DNA of 64,000 bases, taken from the NCBI GenBank assembly GCA_964344255.1, contig CAYFMQ010000004.1:172958-236957 (forward strand), given 5' to 3'. Below, in pieces: positions 15,941 to 25,060 of this stretch (positions within the stretch are counted from its first letter, which is position 1; each line of letters begins with the position of its first letter). A program made the position numbers and the translations under genes. The stretch is from JAJFIE01 sp964344255 (GTDB taxonomy: Bacteria > Pseudomonadota > Alphaproteobacteria > Rhodospirillales > Casp-alpha2). Under the pieces are notes generated by a model. The model was given only the letters and a program-made list of their open reading frames with translations. It was not told the origin of the DNA and did not search any database.

Positions 15941-15967
15941 TATCCTGTTGGATATTCCTTTAGGGAT
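15941..15967. promoter_or_regulatory. Two adjacent small inverted repeats upstream of the XRE-cupin gene
   Basis: TATCC-TGTT-GGATA (15941-15954) is followed at once by TATTCC-TTTA-GGGATA (imperfect, 15952-15967), 72-98 bases before the XRE-cupin start. Paired short dyads fit a dimeric helix-turn-helix regulator acting on its own promoter. This is a pattern observation only. Confidence 0.3.
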
Positions 15968-16038
15968 ACATAATTAACTGACAGGACAAAGCGCATCCTC
16001 AAGACATCCAATATATAAACAGTATGGGGTAGGCTGTA

Positions 16039-16671
16039 GTGGGCGATAGTAAATCAGAATTACAGGATCCACATGATCTTGCCGGAGACAAGGACAACCG
16101 GCTGGAAGTCGCGATCGGTGGCGAGGTTCGCCAGTTCCGGCGGCAACAGGACATGACGGTTGCCGAGTTGGCCAAAAGCGCAGGCGTTTCCACCGGCATG
16201 CTGTCCAAGATTGAAAACGGCATCACGTCACCTTCTCTCTCAACCCTGCAGGCCCTTTCCAAAGCATTGCAGGTACCCGTGACGGCTTTTTTCAGGCGGT
16301 TCGAAGACGCCCGGGAAGCAACATTCGTCAAGGCGGGGGAAGGCCTCAAGATCGAACGCCGCGGCACCCGCGCCGGGCATCAATATGAACTGCTGGGGCA
16401 TAGCGCCAGTAAAAATGTGGCGGCGGAACCTTATCTGATTACCCTGACGGAACAATCAGATGTCTTTCCATTGTTCCAGCACGGCGGGATCGAGTTCATC
16501 TATATGCTTGAAGGCGAAGTCAATTACAGGCATGGGGAGAACACCTATGCCCTCAAGCCAGGAGATTCCCTGTTTTTTGATGCGGACGTACCCCATGGAC
16601 CGGATGCCCTGATTGAGCTTCCGATCCGCTTCCTGTCGGTCATTTCCTATCAACGGCAGGGCGATGGATAA
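16039..16671 (+). CDS. XRE-family regulator with C-terminal cupin domain
   Basis: 210 residues from GTG, with GGGGTAGG upstream. The N-terminal HTH_3 domain is at about residues 25-85 (RRQQDMTVAELAKSAGVSTG, then MLSKIENGITSPSLSTLQAL). A cupin sensor domain is at about 130-200 (GGIEFIYMLEGEVNYRHGEN, then LKPGDSLFFDADVPHGPD). This architecture (PuuR-like) is common in front of amine and amino-acid catabolic operons. It lies 160 bases upstream of cluster 2 in the same direction, so cluster 2 is the likely target. Confidence 0.88.
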   Translation: MGDSKSELQDPHDLAGDKDNRLEVAIGGEVRQFRRQQDMTVAELAKSAGVSTGMLSKIENGITSPSLSTLQALSKALQVPVTAFFRRFEDAREATFVKAGEGLKIERRGTRAGHQYELLGHSASKNVAAEPYLITLTEQSDVFPLFQHGGIEFIYMLEGEVNYRHGENTYALKPGDSLFFDADVPHGPDALIELPIRFLSVISYQRQGDG

Positions 16672-16831
16672 GCGGATTTTTGTCCGGTTTTATCACTTTA
16701 TTTAATGTAATAAGAAAAAATAGGAATTTTCATCTCATTCAACAACGTTAACTGGGATTGATTTTGTTTGAGACCTCTAGTAGAGTCCCGAACTCATCAA
16801 TTTACCACCATTGACTGGAAGGGTGCGTATC

Positions 16832-17737
16832 ATGTGTGGCATTGCTGGAATCCTGTTTAAGGGGGATCACCGGAACCTGACGGCCGGCCAGGCATTGATC
16901 AATATGCTTGATGGTTGCCAGCACCGTGGCCCCGATTCAACGGGCTTTGCGCTGTATCGCGAACCGCAGGTCGGCGAGCTTCGTCTGCGTTTTTTCGTCG
17001 GTCACGGCGTAGAGGCTGAAACGACCGTTGAGAAAATCAAGGACAAGTTGGTCGAGTGGAATGCGGAAGTCGTCGATGAAGCCGTCGTCGGCCCCACTCA
17101 TACGTTCCTGGTCCGCTTTGACGGCGATGTGCAGAAGTTCTCCTACGCCATGGAGCATGTCGCCAAGCTCGTTTCCATCGGCGAAAGCCTGGACATCATC
17201 AAGGATATCGGCGGCGCCCATGATGTGGATAACGTTTATGACGTTAACTCGTTCAACGGCAGCCACGGTATCGGCCACGTGCGTCTCGCCACCGAATCGG
17301 ACGTGAAGCCTGAAGCCGCCCACCCCTTCTGGGCCACCGGATTTGCCGATGTCGCCATCGTCCACAACGGCCAGATCACCAATTACTGGAAAATGCGACG
17401 CCGGCTTGAAAAGCGCGGCTTTGAATTCCACACGGACAACGACAGCGAGCTGGTCGCCGTTTACCTGGCCGATAAGCTGAAACAGGGCAAAACGCTGAAA
17501 GAAGCCCTGAAAGGATCCATCGAGGATCTGGATGGCACATTCTCGTTCCTGGTTTCGACCAAGGACGAGATCGGCTACGCCAAGGACCGTCTGGCTGCCA
17601 AGCCGATGGTCAAGTTCGAAGACGAAGACATCATCGCCATTGCTTCCGAAGAAGTTTCGCTGAACAAGCTCTTCCCGGGCATGGCTCTCAACACCATGGA
17701 ACCACCCCCAGGGACATACGACACATGGCACAAGTAG
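16832..17737 (+). CDS. Class II glutamine amidotransferase-like protein (GlxB/MgsA type), cluster 2
   Basis: 301 residues starting MCGIAGILFKGD. The start was placed so that Cys2 is the N-terminal nucleophile after Met removal; GGAAGGG lies nine bases upstream. The pocket residues are the same as in the cluster 1 paralogue: GHVRLATESD, HPF, VHNGQITNYW and DNDSELVAVYLADKL. It is a stand-alone glutaminase domain of the glutamate-synthase type. The stop overlaps the next gene by 13 bases, exactly as in cluster 1. Confidence 0.92.
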   Translation: MCGIAGILFKGDHRNLTAGQALINMLDGCQHRGPDSTGFALYREPQVGELRLRFFVGHGVEAETTVEKIKDKLVEWNAEVVDEAVVGPTHTFLVRFDGDVQKFSYAMEHVAKLVSIGESLDIIKDIGGAHDVDNVYDVNSFNGSHGIGHVRLATESDVKPEAAHPFWATGFADVAIVHNGQITNYWKMRRRLEKRGFEFHTDNDSELVAVYLADKLKQGKTLKEALKGSIEDLDGTFSFLVSTKDEIGYAKDRLAAKPMVKFEDEDIIAIASEEVSLNKLFPGMALNTMEPPPGTYDTWHK

Positions 17738-19674
17738 ATCTTGCTTCGATTTCCGTCACCGAAGCCAACAAGCTGATCCGTCAGTACGGTGAGGCCGGTG
17801 AGAACGTGGAAGTCCTCAACCCCGATGCCCGCCACCATATCGGCGTCGGCCTGACACACCCCATCAACGTGCATGTGCGCGGTTCCGCCGGGTATTTTTG
17901 CGGCGGCCTGACGGACGGCCCCAATATCATCGTCGACAATAATGTCGGCTGGGGCCTGGCGGACAATATGCTGGGCGGCTCGGTGGTCGTTCATGGCAAC
18001 GCGGGTGCCATTGCCGGTGTCGCCATTCGCGGTGCCGAAGTGGTCGTGCACGGCAATGTCGGTTCGCGCGCCGGCCAGGTGATGAAGGAAGGCACGCTGC
18101 TCTGTCGCGGCAACGCCAACTTCATGGCCGGTTACATGATGTATGGCGGCCGGATCATCATCCTGGGCGATTCAGGTGACAAGGTGGGCGAAGACCTGAC
18201 AGGCGGCGCGATCTACGTCGCCAGCAAGGTGCAGGCGCTCGGTTCTGACGCCGAAGTAACTGATTTGCCCACCGAAGAGCTCGAATCCATCATGGAGTTC
18301 CTGGACCGTTACGAAATCCCCTTCAAGGGCACGTTCCAGAAAATCCAGAATGCGGGCAAGAGCCTGCGTTACAAGACCGTCGAACCCAGGGTTCGCAACA
18401 TTCCGTTCTACACGTTTTCTGGGGAATCTGATTACTGGAACCAGAAAGTTCAGGAAGACATCCACGTCAAGGCGCAGATCGGCCGTTACCGCATTCGCGG
18501 CTATGGCGCGGCGCGTCCGCTGCCGCACCTGGGCGATATCGCCTTCAAGAAAGACCTGTCAGCCGTCAACCCTGACGCCAGCGTGCTCGAACGTGTCAAT
18601 CTGGCAACCGAAATCGGCGGTGACAGCGGTGCCGAGCCCCTGAAACTGTCCATGCCGGTGATGATCGCGCCCATGAGCTATGGCGCACTTTCAAAGTCCA
18701 CCAAGGTCGCTCTGGCGACGGCGTCACGTCTTTCCGGAATTTCCGAAAATACCGGTGAAGGCGGCATGTCGGACGAACAGCGTGAAGAGGCCGAACAGCT
18801 GATTTATCAGTGCTTGTCGGGCCGTCTGGGCTGGAACATCCACGACATGCAGCGCGCCAACGGTCTGGAAATCTACATTTCGCAAGGCGCCAAGCCCGGC
18901 CTGGGCGGTCAACTCATGGCCAGCAAGGTGACCAAGGAAATCGCTACGATCCGTGGCATTCCGGAAGGCATCGACCTGCGTTCACCCTCCCGTCACCCCG
19001 ATGTGCTGGGTGCCGATGATCTGGTCATCAAGATCGAAGAATTCCGTGAAGCAACCGGCTATCGCATTCCCGTTTCCGTCAAGCTGGGTGCGGGCCGTGT
19101 CCGCGACGACATCAAGATCGCCATGAAGGACGGTTTCGATTTCGTCGAACTGGACGGTTTGCAGGGCTCCACCGGCGCTGCCGGCAACGAAGTGCTCGAA
19201 TACGTCGGCATTCCGACGATCTCTGCCATTCAGGAAGCCCTGGATGCGCTCGAAGAGATTGATTGCGCCGGCAAACTGCAGATCGTGCTCATGGGCGGTG
19301 TCAAGGACGGCGTCGATGTGGCCAAGGCCATGGCGCTCGGCGCCAACGCTGCCGCGGTCGGCACCGGCATCATCATCGCCGGTGGCTGCATTGCCTGCAT
19401 GCAGTGCCATGTCGGGTCCTGCGTCGTTGGTATCGCGACCCAGAATCCCGAACACGAGAAGCGCTACAACACGGCTGTGGAAGCGCGCAACATGCACCGT
19501 TACCTGGAAAGCATGCGCTGGCAGATGGCGGCGATCGCCGATGCCCACGGCTATACCGATATTAAACAATTGAACCGTAACGACCTGGTTGCCCTGACGC
19601 CCGAAGCCGCGGAAATCACCGGACTCCCCTACGAGCCCGGATACCGTGACACGCAACCTGCGGCAGCGGAATAA
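17725..19674 (+). CDS. GXGXG-FMN glutamate synthase fusion (MgsB-MgsC type), cluster 2
   Basis: 649 residues joining what are two genes in cluster 1. Residues ~30-200 are a GXGXG beta-helix (GGLTDGPNIIVDNNVGWGLA, GVAIRGAEVVVHGNVGSRAG). Residues ~225-640 are the FMN barrel (APMSYGALSKSTKVALATAS, ENTGEGGMSDEQ, VKLGAGRVRDDIKIAMKDG). The iron-sulfur loop is CIACMQCHVGSC with Cys555, Cys561 and Cys566 in the standard C-x5-C-x4-C spacing, unlike cluster 1. It should take electrons from the GltD-like protein encoded next (14 bases downstream, AAGGAGGGCGG before its ATG) and use gamma-glutamyl amides as amine/glutamyl donors. Confidence 0.92.
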   Translation: MAQVDLASISVTEANKLIRQYGEAGENVEVLNPDARHHIGVGLTHPINVHVRGSAGYFCGGLTDGPNIIVDNNVGWGLADNMLGGSVVVHGNAGAIAGVAIRGAEVVVHGNVGSRAGQVMKEGTLLCRGNANFMAGYMMYGGRIIILGDSGDKVGEDLTGGAIYVASKVQALGSDAEVTDLPTEELESIMEFLDRYEIPFKGTFQKIQNAGKSLRYKTVEPRVRNIPFYTFSGESDYWNQKVQEDIHVKAQIGRYRIRGYGAARPLPHLGDIAFKKDLSAVNPDASVLERVNLATEIGGDSGAEPLKLSMPVMIAPMSYGALSKSTKVALATASRLSGISENTGEGGMSDEQREEAEQLIYQCLSGRLGWNIHDMQRANGLEIYISQGAKPGLGGQLMASKVTKEIATIRGIPEGIDLRSPSRHPDVLGADDLVIKIEEFREATGYRIPVSVKLGAGRVRDDIKIAMKDGFDFVELDGLQGSTGAAGNEVLEYVGIPTISAIQEALDALEEIDCAGKLQIVLMGGVKDGVDVAKAMALGANAAAVGTGIIIAGGCIACMQCHVGSCVVGIATQNPEHEKRYNTAVEARNMHRYLESMRWQMAAIADAHGYTDIKQLNRNDLVALTPEAAEITGLPYEPGYRDTQPAAAE

Positions 19675-19688
19675 GGAGGGCGGAAAAC

Positions 19689-22262
19689 ATGTCATCCGAC
19701 GTTTACAATATTAACCGTATCGAGCCCGGTTCCGGGCCGGAAGGGTTCAAGGACGATGTTGCGTTGGAACATTACGTTCCCGCACCTTGCCAGGTAGCCT
19801 GCCCGATTGGTACCGACGCGCCTTCCTATATCGGCTATATCTGGGAAGGTAAGATCGAGGAAGCCTTCGAGGCGATCACGGCGACCAATCCGTTCAGCTC
19901 CATCTGCGGCCGTGTCTGTGATGCGCCGTGTGAGCCGGCCTGCCGCCGTACCGATTCGGACGGTCCTATCGCCATCCGTAACCTGAAGCGCTACGTCATG
20001 GACAAACTGGGCAAGGATTTCCGGCTGCCCACGGTTGAAGTCAGCCAGTCAAAGACCATCGGCATCGTTGGCGGTGGTCCCGCTGGGTTGACCGCGGCGC
20101 AGGATCTGGCTGAAGCCGGTTACGAGGTCCATGTCTATGAAATGACCGACCGCCTGGGCGGCATGATGAGTTGGGGCATTCCCAGCTTCCGCCTGCCCGA
20201 AGGCACCATCGAGGAAGATATCCAGCGCATGCTGGGGCATTGCCCGGGTATCAAGGTTCACCTGAACACGCCGCTCGGCAAGGAGCATGGCGACAACGGC
20301 GTGACCATCGATGAGCTGAAGAAGCGTCACGACGCCGTGCTGCTGACCATCGGCGCCTGGTGGGGCAAGTCCATGAACGTCGATGGCGCAGACGACTCGC
20401 GCGTGGTCGATGGCGTTGGCTTCCTGCGGCGTGTCAACGCCGGCGAGCGTCCTGAAATGCCCGAAGTCGTAACCGTGATCGGTGGCGGCGACGTTGCCAT
20501 GGATGCCTGCCGTGCGGCAAAGCGTTTGCCGGGTTGCAAGGACGTCAAGGTTATCTATCGCCGTGGCCCCGAAGAAATTCCCGCCCGTAAGGACGAGCTG
20601 GAAGGGGCCTTGAAGGAAGACATTTCCATTACCTATAACACCCAGCCTGTTGGCGTCATCGCCGATGACGATGCCGGTGGCATCAAACTGCGTTGCGTTC
20701 AGACCCGCCTGGGCGAGCCCGACGAGGACGGCCGCCGCCGTCCCATCGAGATCGAAAACAGCGAACACGATGTCGACTGCGGTATGGTAATCATGGCCAT
20801 TGGCCAGCAGTCCGAAAGCAAGCATCTGGAAGATGCCGGCCTGATGGATTGGGACCGGGTAAAAACCGATTGGGACTCCATGCGTACGGACGATCCGCAA
20901 GTGTTCGCCGCCGGCGACGGCGCGTTCGGCGGTTCAACCATCGTCATGGCTATGCAGCACGGACACCGTGCCGCCTATTACGTCAAGGCCTTCCTGGAAG
21001 GCCGTGAGAACCCGGTTCCCTACCGTACGCCGTTCAGGACGCGTAACGTACCGGTGGCCCAAGATCCCGAATGGGAAGTCATCAACCGCCAGGAGCAGGA
21101 TTTCCATGGCCTTGGCGACGATCCCGTGTCGTTCCCGGAAATCGAATCAACCTACGACGAAAAGTCGGCTAAGTGCGAAGCCGCCCGTTGCTACCGCTGC
21201 GATGTGGAAACCGGCGCGTCGGACTATTCGGTTCACAGCCGCGAAGACATCTTCGTCATGGCGCGGACGGCGCCGGAAGACGCCCGGACGCAGAACGCCA
21301 TGCTGCACCAGCGGTTGCACCTGCGCGACAATCCCTATCCTGAGGATCATCCGCCGGTGTTCGAAGATCTCGTGTTCCTGCCCGCAAACCTGTCACGCCT
21401 GGTGATCGATCCGTACCGTGATGCCTGTAACGTTACGACGGACATCGCCGGCAAGCTGACGATAGCATCGCCGTCACTGGTTGCCGGATTTGACAATGCT
21501 CCTGACGAGGTCCGCGACGACGTTGCTGCCGGCATCGCCAGCCACGGCGGAGCATATATTGGCAAACGCGCTCTGTCAGCAGACGGAACCTGGATTCAGT
21601 TACTGGGATCGGGTGACACGCCGGACGCCTCGGCTTCGGGGTATGTGGCGATTGACGCTACCGACGACCTTGACGCCATCAAACAAGCTGCAGGCAGCGA
21701 CAAGCTTAGCGGTATGGTGGTGAGCCATGACGGTCTTGAAGCGTCGATCACCAAGGCGCTCGAGGCTGAACTGGACATGATCGTCCTCGATGGCACAGCC
21801 GCCTCCGGCGGTATTGCCGGTGAGTGGAGCGAACTTGGCTCACGCTGCGATCTGGAATTGCTCCGTGATACCATTGCCATCATGCGTGGCATGAATCGCG
21901 AAGAGGACCTGGAACTGCTGTACATCGGCGGTCTGAGGTCCGGAACCGATATTGCCAAGGCAATCTCGCTTGGTTGCCGGGCCGGAATCCTCGGCGTCGC
22001 CGCGGCCATGGCCGTCGGCGGTAGCATTGAAAACGGTGGCATGTCGTTCTACGCCGACTATCACGCCGACGACCGCAAGACCGGCATGGCTAATCTGTTG
22101 CAATCGGCCTCCGGCGAAGCCTCGATTATGGCGCGCTGTACCGGCAAGACGGACGTGCATAACCTTGAGCCTGAGGACCTTCGTTCGGTCACCATTTCAA
22201 CGGCCCGGGCCGCGCGTATTCCACTGGCCGGCACCCACCGGTTCCTGGACGCGGCCGAATAA
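19689..22262 (+). CDS. GltD-like iron-sulfur FAD/NAD(P) oxidoreductase fused to a decayed FMN glutamate synthase barrel
   Basis: 857 residues. Residues ~30-90 hold the GltD-type cysteines (CQVACPIGTDAPSYIG, then CGRVCDAPCEPACRR). Residues ~118-440 are the FAD/NAD(P) two-domain reductase (GIVGGGPAGLTAAQDLAEAG, TVIGGGDVAMDACRAA, FAAGDGAFGGS). A further cysteine group follows (KCEAARCYRCD). Residues 558-857 match a glutamate synthase FMN domain from FLPANLSRLVIDPYRDAC to ARCTGKTDVHNLEPEDLRSV, but this copy is ~100 residues short and the iron-sulfur cysteine loop is missing. The reductase part should feed NAD(P)H electrons to the adjacent synthase. The extra barrel is probably a docking or regulatory pseudo-domain. 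Confidence 0.88.
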   Translation: MSSDVYNINRIEPGSGPEGFKDDVALEHYVPAPCQVACPIGTDAPSYIGYIWEGKIEEAFEAITATNPFSSICGRVCDAPCEPACRRTDSDGPIAIRNLKRYVMDKLGKDFRLPTVEVSQSKTIGIVGGGPAGLTAAQDLAEAGYEVHVYEMTDRLGGMMSWGIPSFRLPEGTIEEDIQRMLGHCPGIKVHLNTPLGKEHGDNGVTIDELKKRHDAVLLTIGAWWGKSMNVDGADDSRVVDGVGFLRRVNAGERPEMPEVVTVIGGGDVAMDACRAAKRLPGCKDVKVIYRRGPEEIPARKDELEGALKEDISITYNTQPVGVIADDDAGGIKLRCVQTRLGEPDEDGRRRPIEIENSEHDVDCGMVIMAIGQQSESKHLEDAGLMDWDRVKTDWDSMRTDDPQVFAAGDGAFGGSTIVMAMQHGHRAAYYVKAFLEGRENPVPYRTPFRTRNVPVAQDPEWEVINRQEQDFHGLGDDPVSFPEIESTYDEKSAKCEAARCYRCDVETGASDYSVHSREDIFVMARTAPEDARTQNAMLHQRLHLRDNPYPEDHPPVFEDLVFLPANLSRLVIDPYRDACNVTTDIAGKLTIASPSLVAGFDNAPDEVRDDVAAGIASHGGAYIGKRALSADGTWIQLLGSGDTPDASASGYVAIDATDDLDAIKQAAGSDKLSGMVVSHDGLEASITKALEAELDMIVLDGTAASGGIAGEWSELGSRCDLELLRDTIAIMRGMNREEDLELLYIGGLRSGTDIAKAISLGCRAGILGVAAAMAVGGSIENGGMSFYADYHADDRKTGMANLLQSASGEASIMARCTGKTDVHNLEPEDLRSVTISTARAARIPLAGTHRFLDAAE

Positions 22263-22290
22263 GGCAGTGTATATGGTCTGTTGACGGATA

Positions 22291-22326
22291 AAGAGGCGGT
22301 TCACGAGCGTGTTCCGCCTCTTTTTT
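22291..22326 (+). terminator. Rho-independent terminator after the GltD-like fusion gene
   Basis: AAGAGGCGG (22291-22299) pairs with CCGCCTCTT (22314-22322), followed by a T run. It separates the synthase genes from the ligase gene at 22484, so the ligase should have its own promoter or rely on read-through. Confidence 0.85.
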
Positions 22327-22402
22327 CTCATAATCAACAGGCTGGATTCAGAAGGGTAATGGTTATAGTTTAAGGAAACTTTTTTTACCGGTTGGGGCGG
22401 AT

Positions 22403-22412
22403 GTGTCGACAC
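22403..22412. promoter_or_regulatory. GTGTCGACAC palindrome upstream of the cluster 2 ligase gene
   Basis: A perfect 10-base palindrome 72 bases before the ligase ATG, between the terminator and the coding start. It could be an operator; there is no second copy nearby to support this. Confidence 0.25.
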
Positions 22413-22483
22413 CTCTACCACGATAATTTTACCGCAACTCAAGATACTCTAAACGACACCAAGACAGGGAAGGAGACCTTTTC

Positions 22484-23791
22484 ATGGCAGTCGATCTGGC
22501 GAAAGTCGCCAAGGATAAAAAGATTAAGTATTTTCTCATCAGTTTCGTGGACCTGTTTGGGGTTCTGAGAGCGAAACTCGTTCCTGCCCGCGCTATTGGC
22601 GACATGCAGCGTGAAGGCGCCGGTTTTGCCGGTTTTGCATCCTGGCTCGACATGACACCGGCGCACCCGGACATGTTCGCCGTTCCGGACCCGGACAGTC
22701 TGATCATCCTGCCCTGGAAAAAGGAAGTTGCCTGGGTTGCGGCTGATCTTTACATGGATGGCAAACTGGTCGAGGCTTCGCCGCGCGTTGCGCTCAAACG
22801 CCAGATCGAAAAGGCTGCAAAGGCCGGATATTCGTTCAAGACCGGCGTCGAATGTGAATTCCATCTGATCAATGAAGACGGCACGCAACTCGCCGATTCA
22901 CGCGATATTCAGGAAAAGCCCTGCTACGACCAGAGTGCGCTGATGCGCCAGTACGATGTGATTTCTGAAATCTGCGATTCAATGATGGCCATTGGCCTTG
23001 GCGCCTACCAGAACGACCATGAAGACGCCAACGGCCAGTTCGAAATGAACTTCGAGTACGATGATGTCCTCAAGACCTGCGACCGCCATGTCTTCTTCAA
23101 GTACATGGTCAAGCAGATCGCCGAGAATCACGGCCTGCGCGCGACTTTCATGCCGAAGCCGTTCATGAACCTGACCGGCAACGGCTGTCACATCAACGCT
23201 TCGCTGTGGGACAAGGCTGGCAAAAAGAACCTGTTCTATGATCCCAAGGGTGAACTGGGGCTTTCCAAGCTCGCCTACAATTTCCTGGGCGGCGTTATCC
23301 AGAATGCCGAGTCGCTGTGCTCGATCTTCAACCCCAACGTCAACAGCTACAAGAGGATCAATGCGCCCCGTACCACGTCTGGCGCAACATGGTCGCCAAA
23401 TACCATCACCTACGGCGGCAACAACCGGACCCACATGGTTCGTATTCCGGACAGCAATCGGATCGAGTTCCGTCTTGCCGACGGCTCCATGAATCCGTAT
23501 CTGGCCCCGGCGGCGTTGCTGGCATGCGGCCTCAAGGGCGTCAAGGACAAGGTCGATCCCGGCAAGCGTATCGATCTCGACATGTACGCTGAAGGTCACA
23601 AGGTTCGTGGCGCCAAGAAGCTGCCGCTGAACCTGTTGGACGCGATCCGCAAGACCGACAAGTCGAAATTCGTCCGCGACGCCATGGGCGATGAGCTGAT
23701 CAACGCCTACGTTAAATTGAAGCTGGAGGATTGGACCAGCTACATGGGCCACTTGACCCAGTGGGAGCGTGATCACACTCTGGATTGCTGA
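22484..23791 (+). CDS. Glutamine synthetase-family gamma-glutamyl-amine ligase (GlnT/GmaS type), cluster 2
   Basis: 435 residues, the usual length for GlnT and gamma-glutamylmethylamide synthetase. It shows the beta-grasp N-terminus (FVDLFGVLRAKLVPARA), GVECEFHLI metal ligands, NDHEDANGQFEMNF, the KPFMNLTGNGCHINASLW active-site block, and NRIEFRLADGSMNPYLAPAA near the C-terminus. It is not an adenylylation-controlled GlnA-I: it lacks the tyrosine loop and is shorter. With the synthase genes upstream it would activate an amine as a gamma-glutamyl amide. GGGAAGGAGA precedes the ATG. It lacks the basic tail of the cluster 1 paralogue and is clearly diverged, which suggests a different amine. Confidence 0.9.
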   Translation: MAVDLAKVAKDKKIKYFLISFVDLFGVLRAKLVPARAIGDMQREGAGFAGFASWLDMTPAHPDMFAVPDPDSLIILPWKKEVAWVAADLYMDGKLVEASPRVALKRQIEKAAKAGYSFKTGVECEFHLINEDGTQLADSRDIQEKPCYDQSALMRQYDVISEICDSMMAIGLGAYQNDHEDANGQFEMNFEYDDVLKTCDRHVFFKYMVKQIAENHGLRATFMPKPFMNLTGNGCHINASLWDKAGKKNLFYDPKGELGLSKLAYNFLGGVIQNAESLCSIFNPNVNSYKRINAPRTTSGATWSPNTITYGGNNRTHMVRIPDSNRIEFRLADGSMNPYLAPAALLACGLKGVKDKVDPGKRIDLDMYAEGHKVRGAKKLPLNLLDAIRKTDKSKFVRDAMGDELINAYVKLKLEDWTSYMGHLTQWERDHTLDC

Positions 23792-23819
23792 TCATTACCT
23801 CTCTATAGGTTGTAAAAGC

Positions 23820-23860
23820 TTAAGGCCGGTTCGTTCTTGACGATCCGGCCTTAATCGTTG
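23820..23860 (+). terminator. Probable terminator after the cluster 2 ligase gene
   Basis: TTAAGGCCGG (23820-23829) pairs with CCGGCCTTAA (23845-23854), a ten-base stem. The following TCGTTGTT is only moderately T-rich, so termination may be partial. Confidence 0.6.
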
Positions 23861-23871
23861 TTAGGTACCGC

Positions 23872-24264
23872 ATGGAGTACACACGGGAATATGCTCTGGA
23901 ACAACCTTTGTTCGATTCTACCGGAATCGACAAACTTGTTGCAGTCGCCGGCGCCGACGCCGTCGTCAATTTGGCCGAGATTTTTGAAACCCAGGGCCGG
24001 GAACGGTTAGAGCGTATTCGCGAGGCCATTGAAGGTAATGATCTTTCCGCCATTGAAAGTGAAACCCATGCACTCGGTAGCAGCGCCGGAACATTCGGCG
24101 CCATGCGGATGCATGTTCTCTCACGCGCTGCGGAAGCAGCAGCCGAAGGCGAAGAAGCGGATCTTGCGCTCTCTTTAAGCCGGGAGATTCTGGAAATAGC
24201 TGATGAATCTTTCAATCTGGCATCGACCTATGTTTCCTCCCTTCCAGAGGGTGAGGTACAATAA
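23872..24264 (+). CDS. Stand-alone Hpt (histidine phosphotransfer) domain protein
   Basis: 130 residues, all-helical. The phosphorylatable His66 sits in SETHALGSSAGTFGAMRM, which matches the Hpt signature (H-x-L-K/G-G-S-x-G-x-x-G). No kinase or receiver gene is adjacent, so it is an orphan phosphorelay shuttle acting in the cytoplasm. It lies alone between the cluster 2 terminator and the hemerythrin gene. The position normally holding Lys (HxLKGSS) is Gly here, a common variant. Confidence 0.78.
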   Translation: MEYTREYALEQPLFDSTGIDKLVAVAGADAVVNLAEIFETQGRERLERIREAIEGNDLSAIESETHALGSSAGTFGAMRMHVLSRAAEAAAEGEEADLALSLSREILEIADESFNLASTYVSSLPEGEVQ

Positions 24265-24389
24265 CGCCCTTGATTTAGGTCAACGCCGAGCGCTTACGGG
24301 CTGCGTATATATAAATTAAGCGGTTGAGGCATGTTTTTTCCGGTCAAGAAAAGGATGACGTGCGTGAATAGACCGCAGGGAGGTTGGAG

Positions 24390-24947
24390 ATGAGTGCTAC
24401 ACTGGACGTGCTGCGTGATGAACATCGGAAGATGGCCAAGTTGCTGACGATCCTCAATCGCGAGGTTCGATCCTTCAATGACAACAAGGCTGTCGATTTC
24501 GAGTTGGTGGACAGCATTCTGGAATACAGCCTGAACTTTCCCGATGCCTGTCATCATCCCAAGGAAGACGTAGTTTATCGTCGTTTATGTGAACTGGACT
24601 CAGAGGCGGCGAAGGCAGTCGGCAATCTGGCCGAGGAACATGAAGAACTGCATCAACTTACCAAGCGGTTCGCCATCGCCGTAGAAAATGTCCTGAAGGA
24701 TCAAACCCTGCCGAGGGACTGGTTCACGGAAATTGCCGAAGATTATCTGCGATTCCTGCGCCGGCACATGCAAATGGAAGAAGTCGTCTTCTTCCCGGCT
24801 GCCCAGCGTGCCTTGTCCGATGAGGATTGGAAGGCTGTCGATGATGAGGTTTTCAACAAAACGGATCTGTTGTTCGATGATCAAACGGATGAGCGTTTTG
24901 AGGCCTTGAGAAAGGCGATCATGCTGGGCGAGGGTGACCCTGATTAG
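24390..24947 (+). CDS. Hemerythrin-domain protein (YtfE/HHE-like)
   Basis: 185 residues from the ATG preceded by AGGGAGG. A four-helix HHE bundle with di-iron ligands in LRDEHRKMAKLL, ACHHPKEDVVYRRL, LAEEHEELHQL and RRHMQMEEVVFFPAAQ. Such proteins bind oxygen or nitric oxide, or store iron for repair of iron-sulfur clusters. With several iron-sulfur proteins nearby (FMN synthases, GltD-like, FrhB-like) a protective role is plausible but inferred. The C-terminal ~35 residues are an acidic extension. Confidence 0.85.
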   Translation: MSATLDVLRDEHRKMAKLLTILNREVRSFNDNKAVDFELVDSILEYSLNFPDACHHPKEDVVYRRLCELDSEAAKAVGNLAEEHEELHQLTKRFAIAVENVLKDQTLPRDWFTEIAEDYLRFLRRHMQMEEVVFFPAAQRALSDEDWKAVDDEVFNKTDLLFDDQTDERFEALRKAIMLGEGDPD

Positions 24948-25060
24948 GCCGTTTCTAACAACCTTTTTTCCATTGTAAACGTAGCGGCAGGAATGTATCG
25001 CTGTGTCAGTGCCGATTATCGTGACGGCGCCAACCCGGGAAATACGCTGACGGTGGGATA

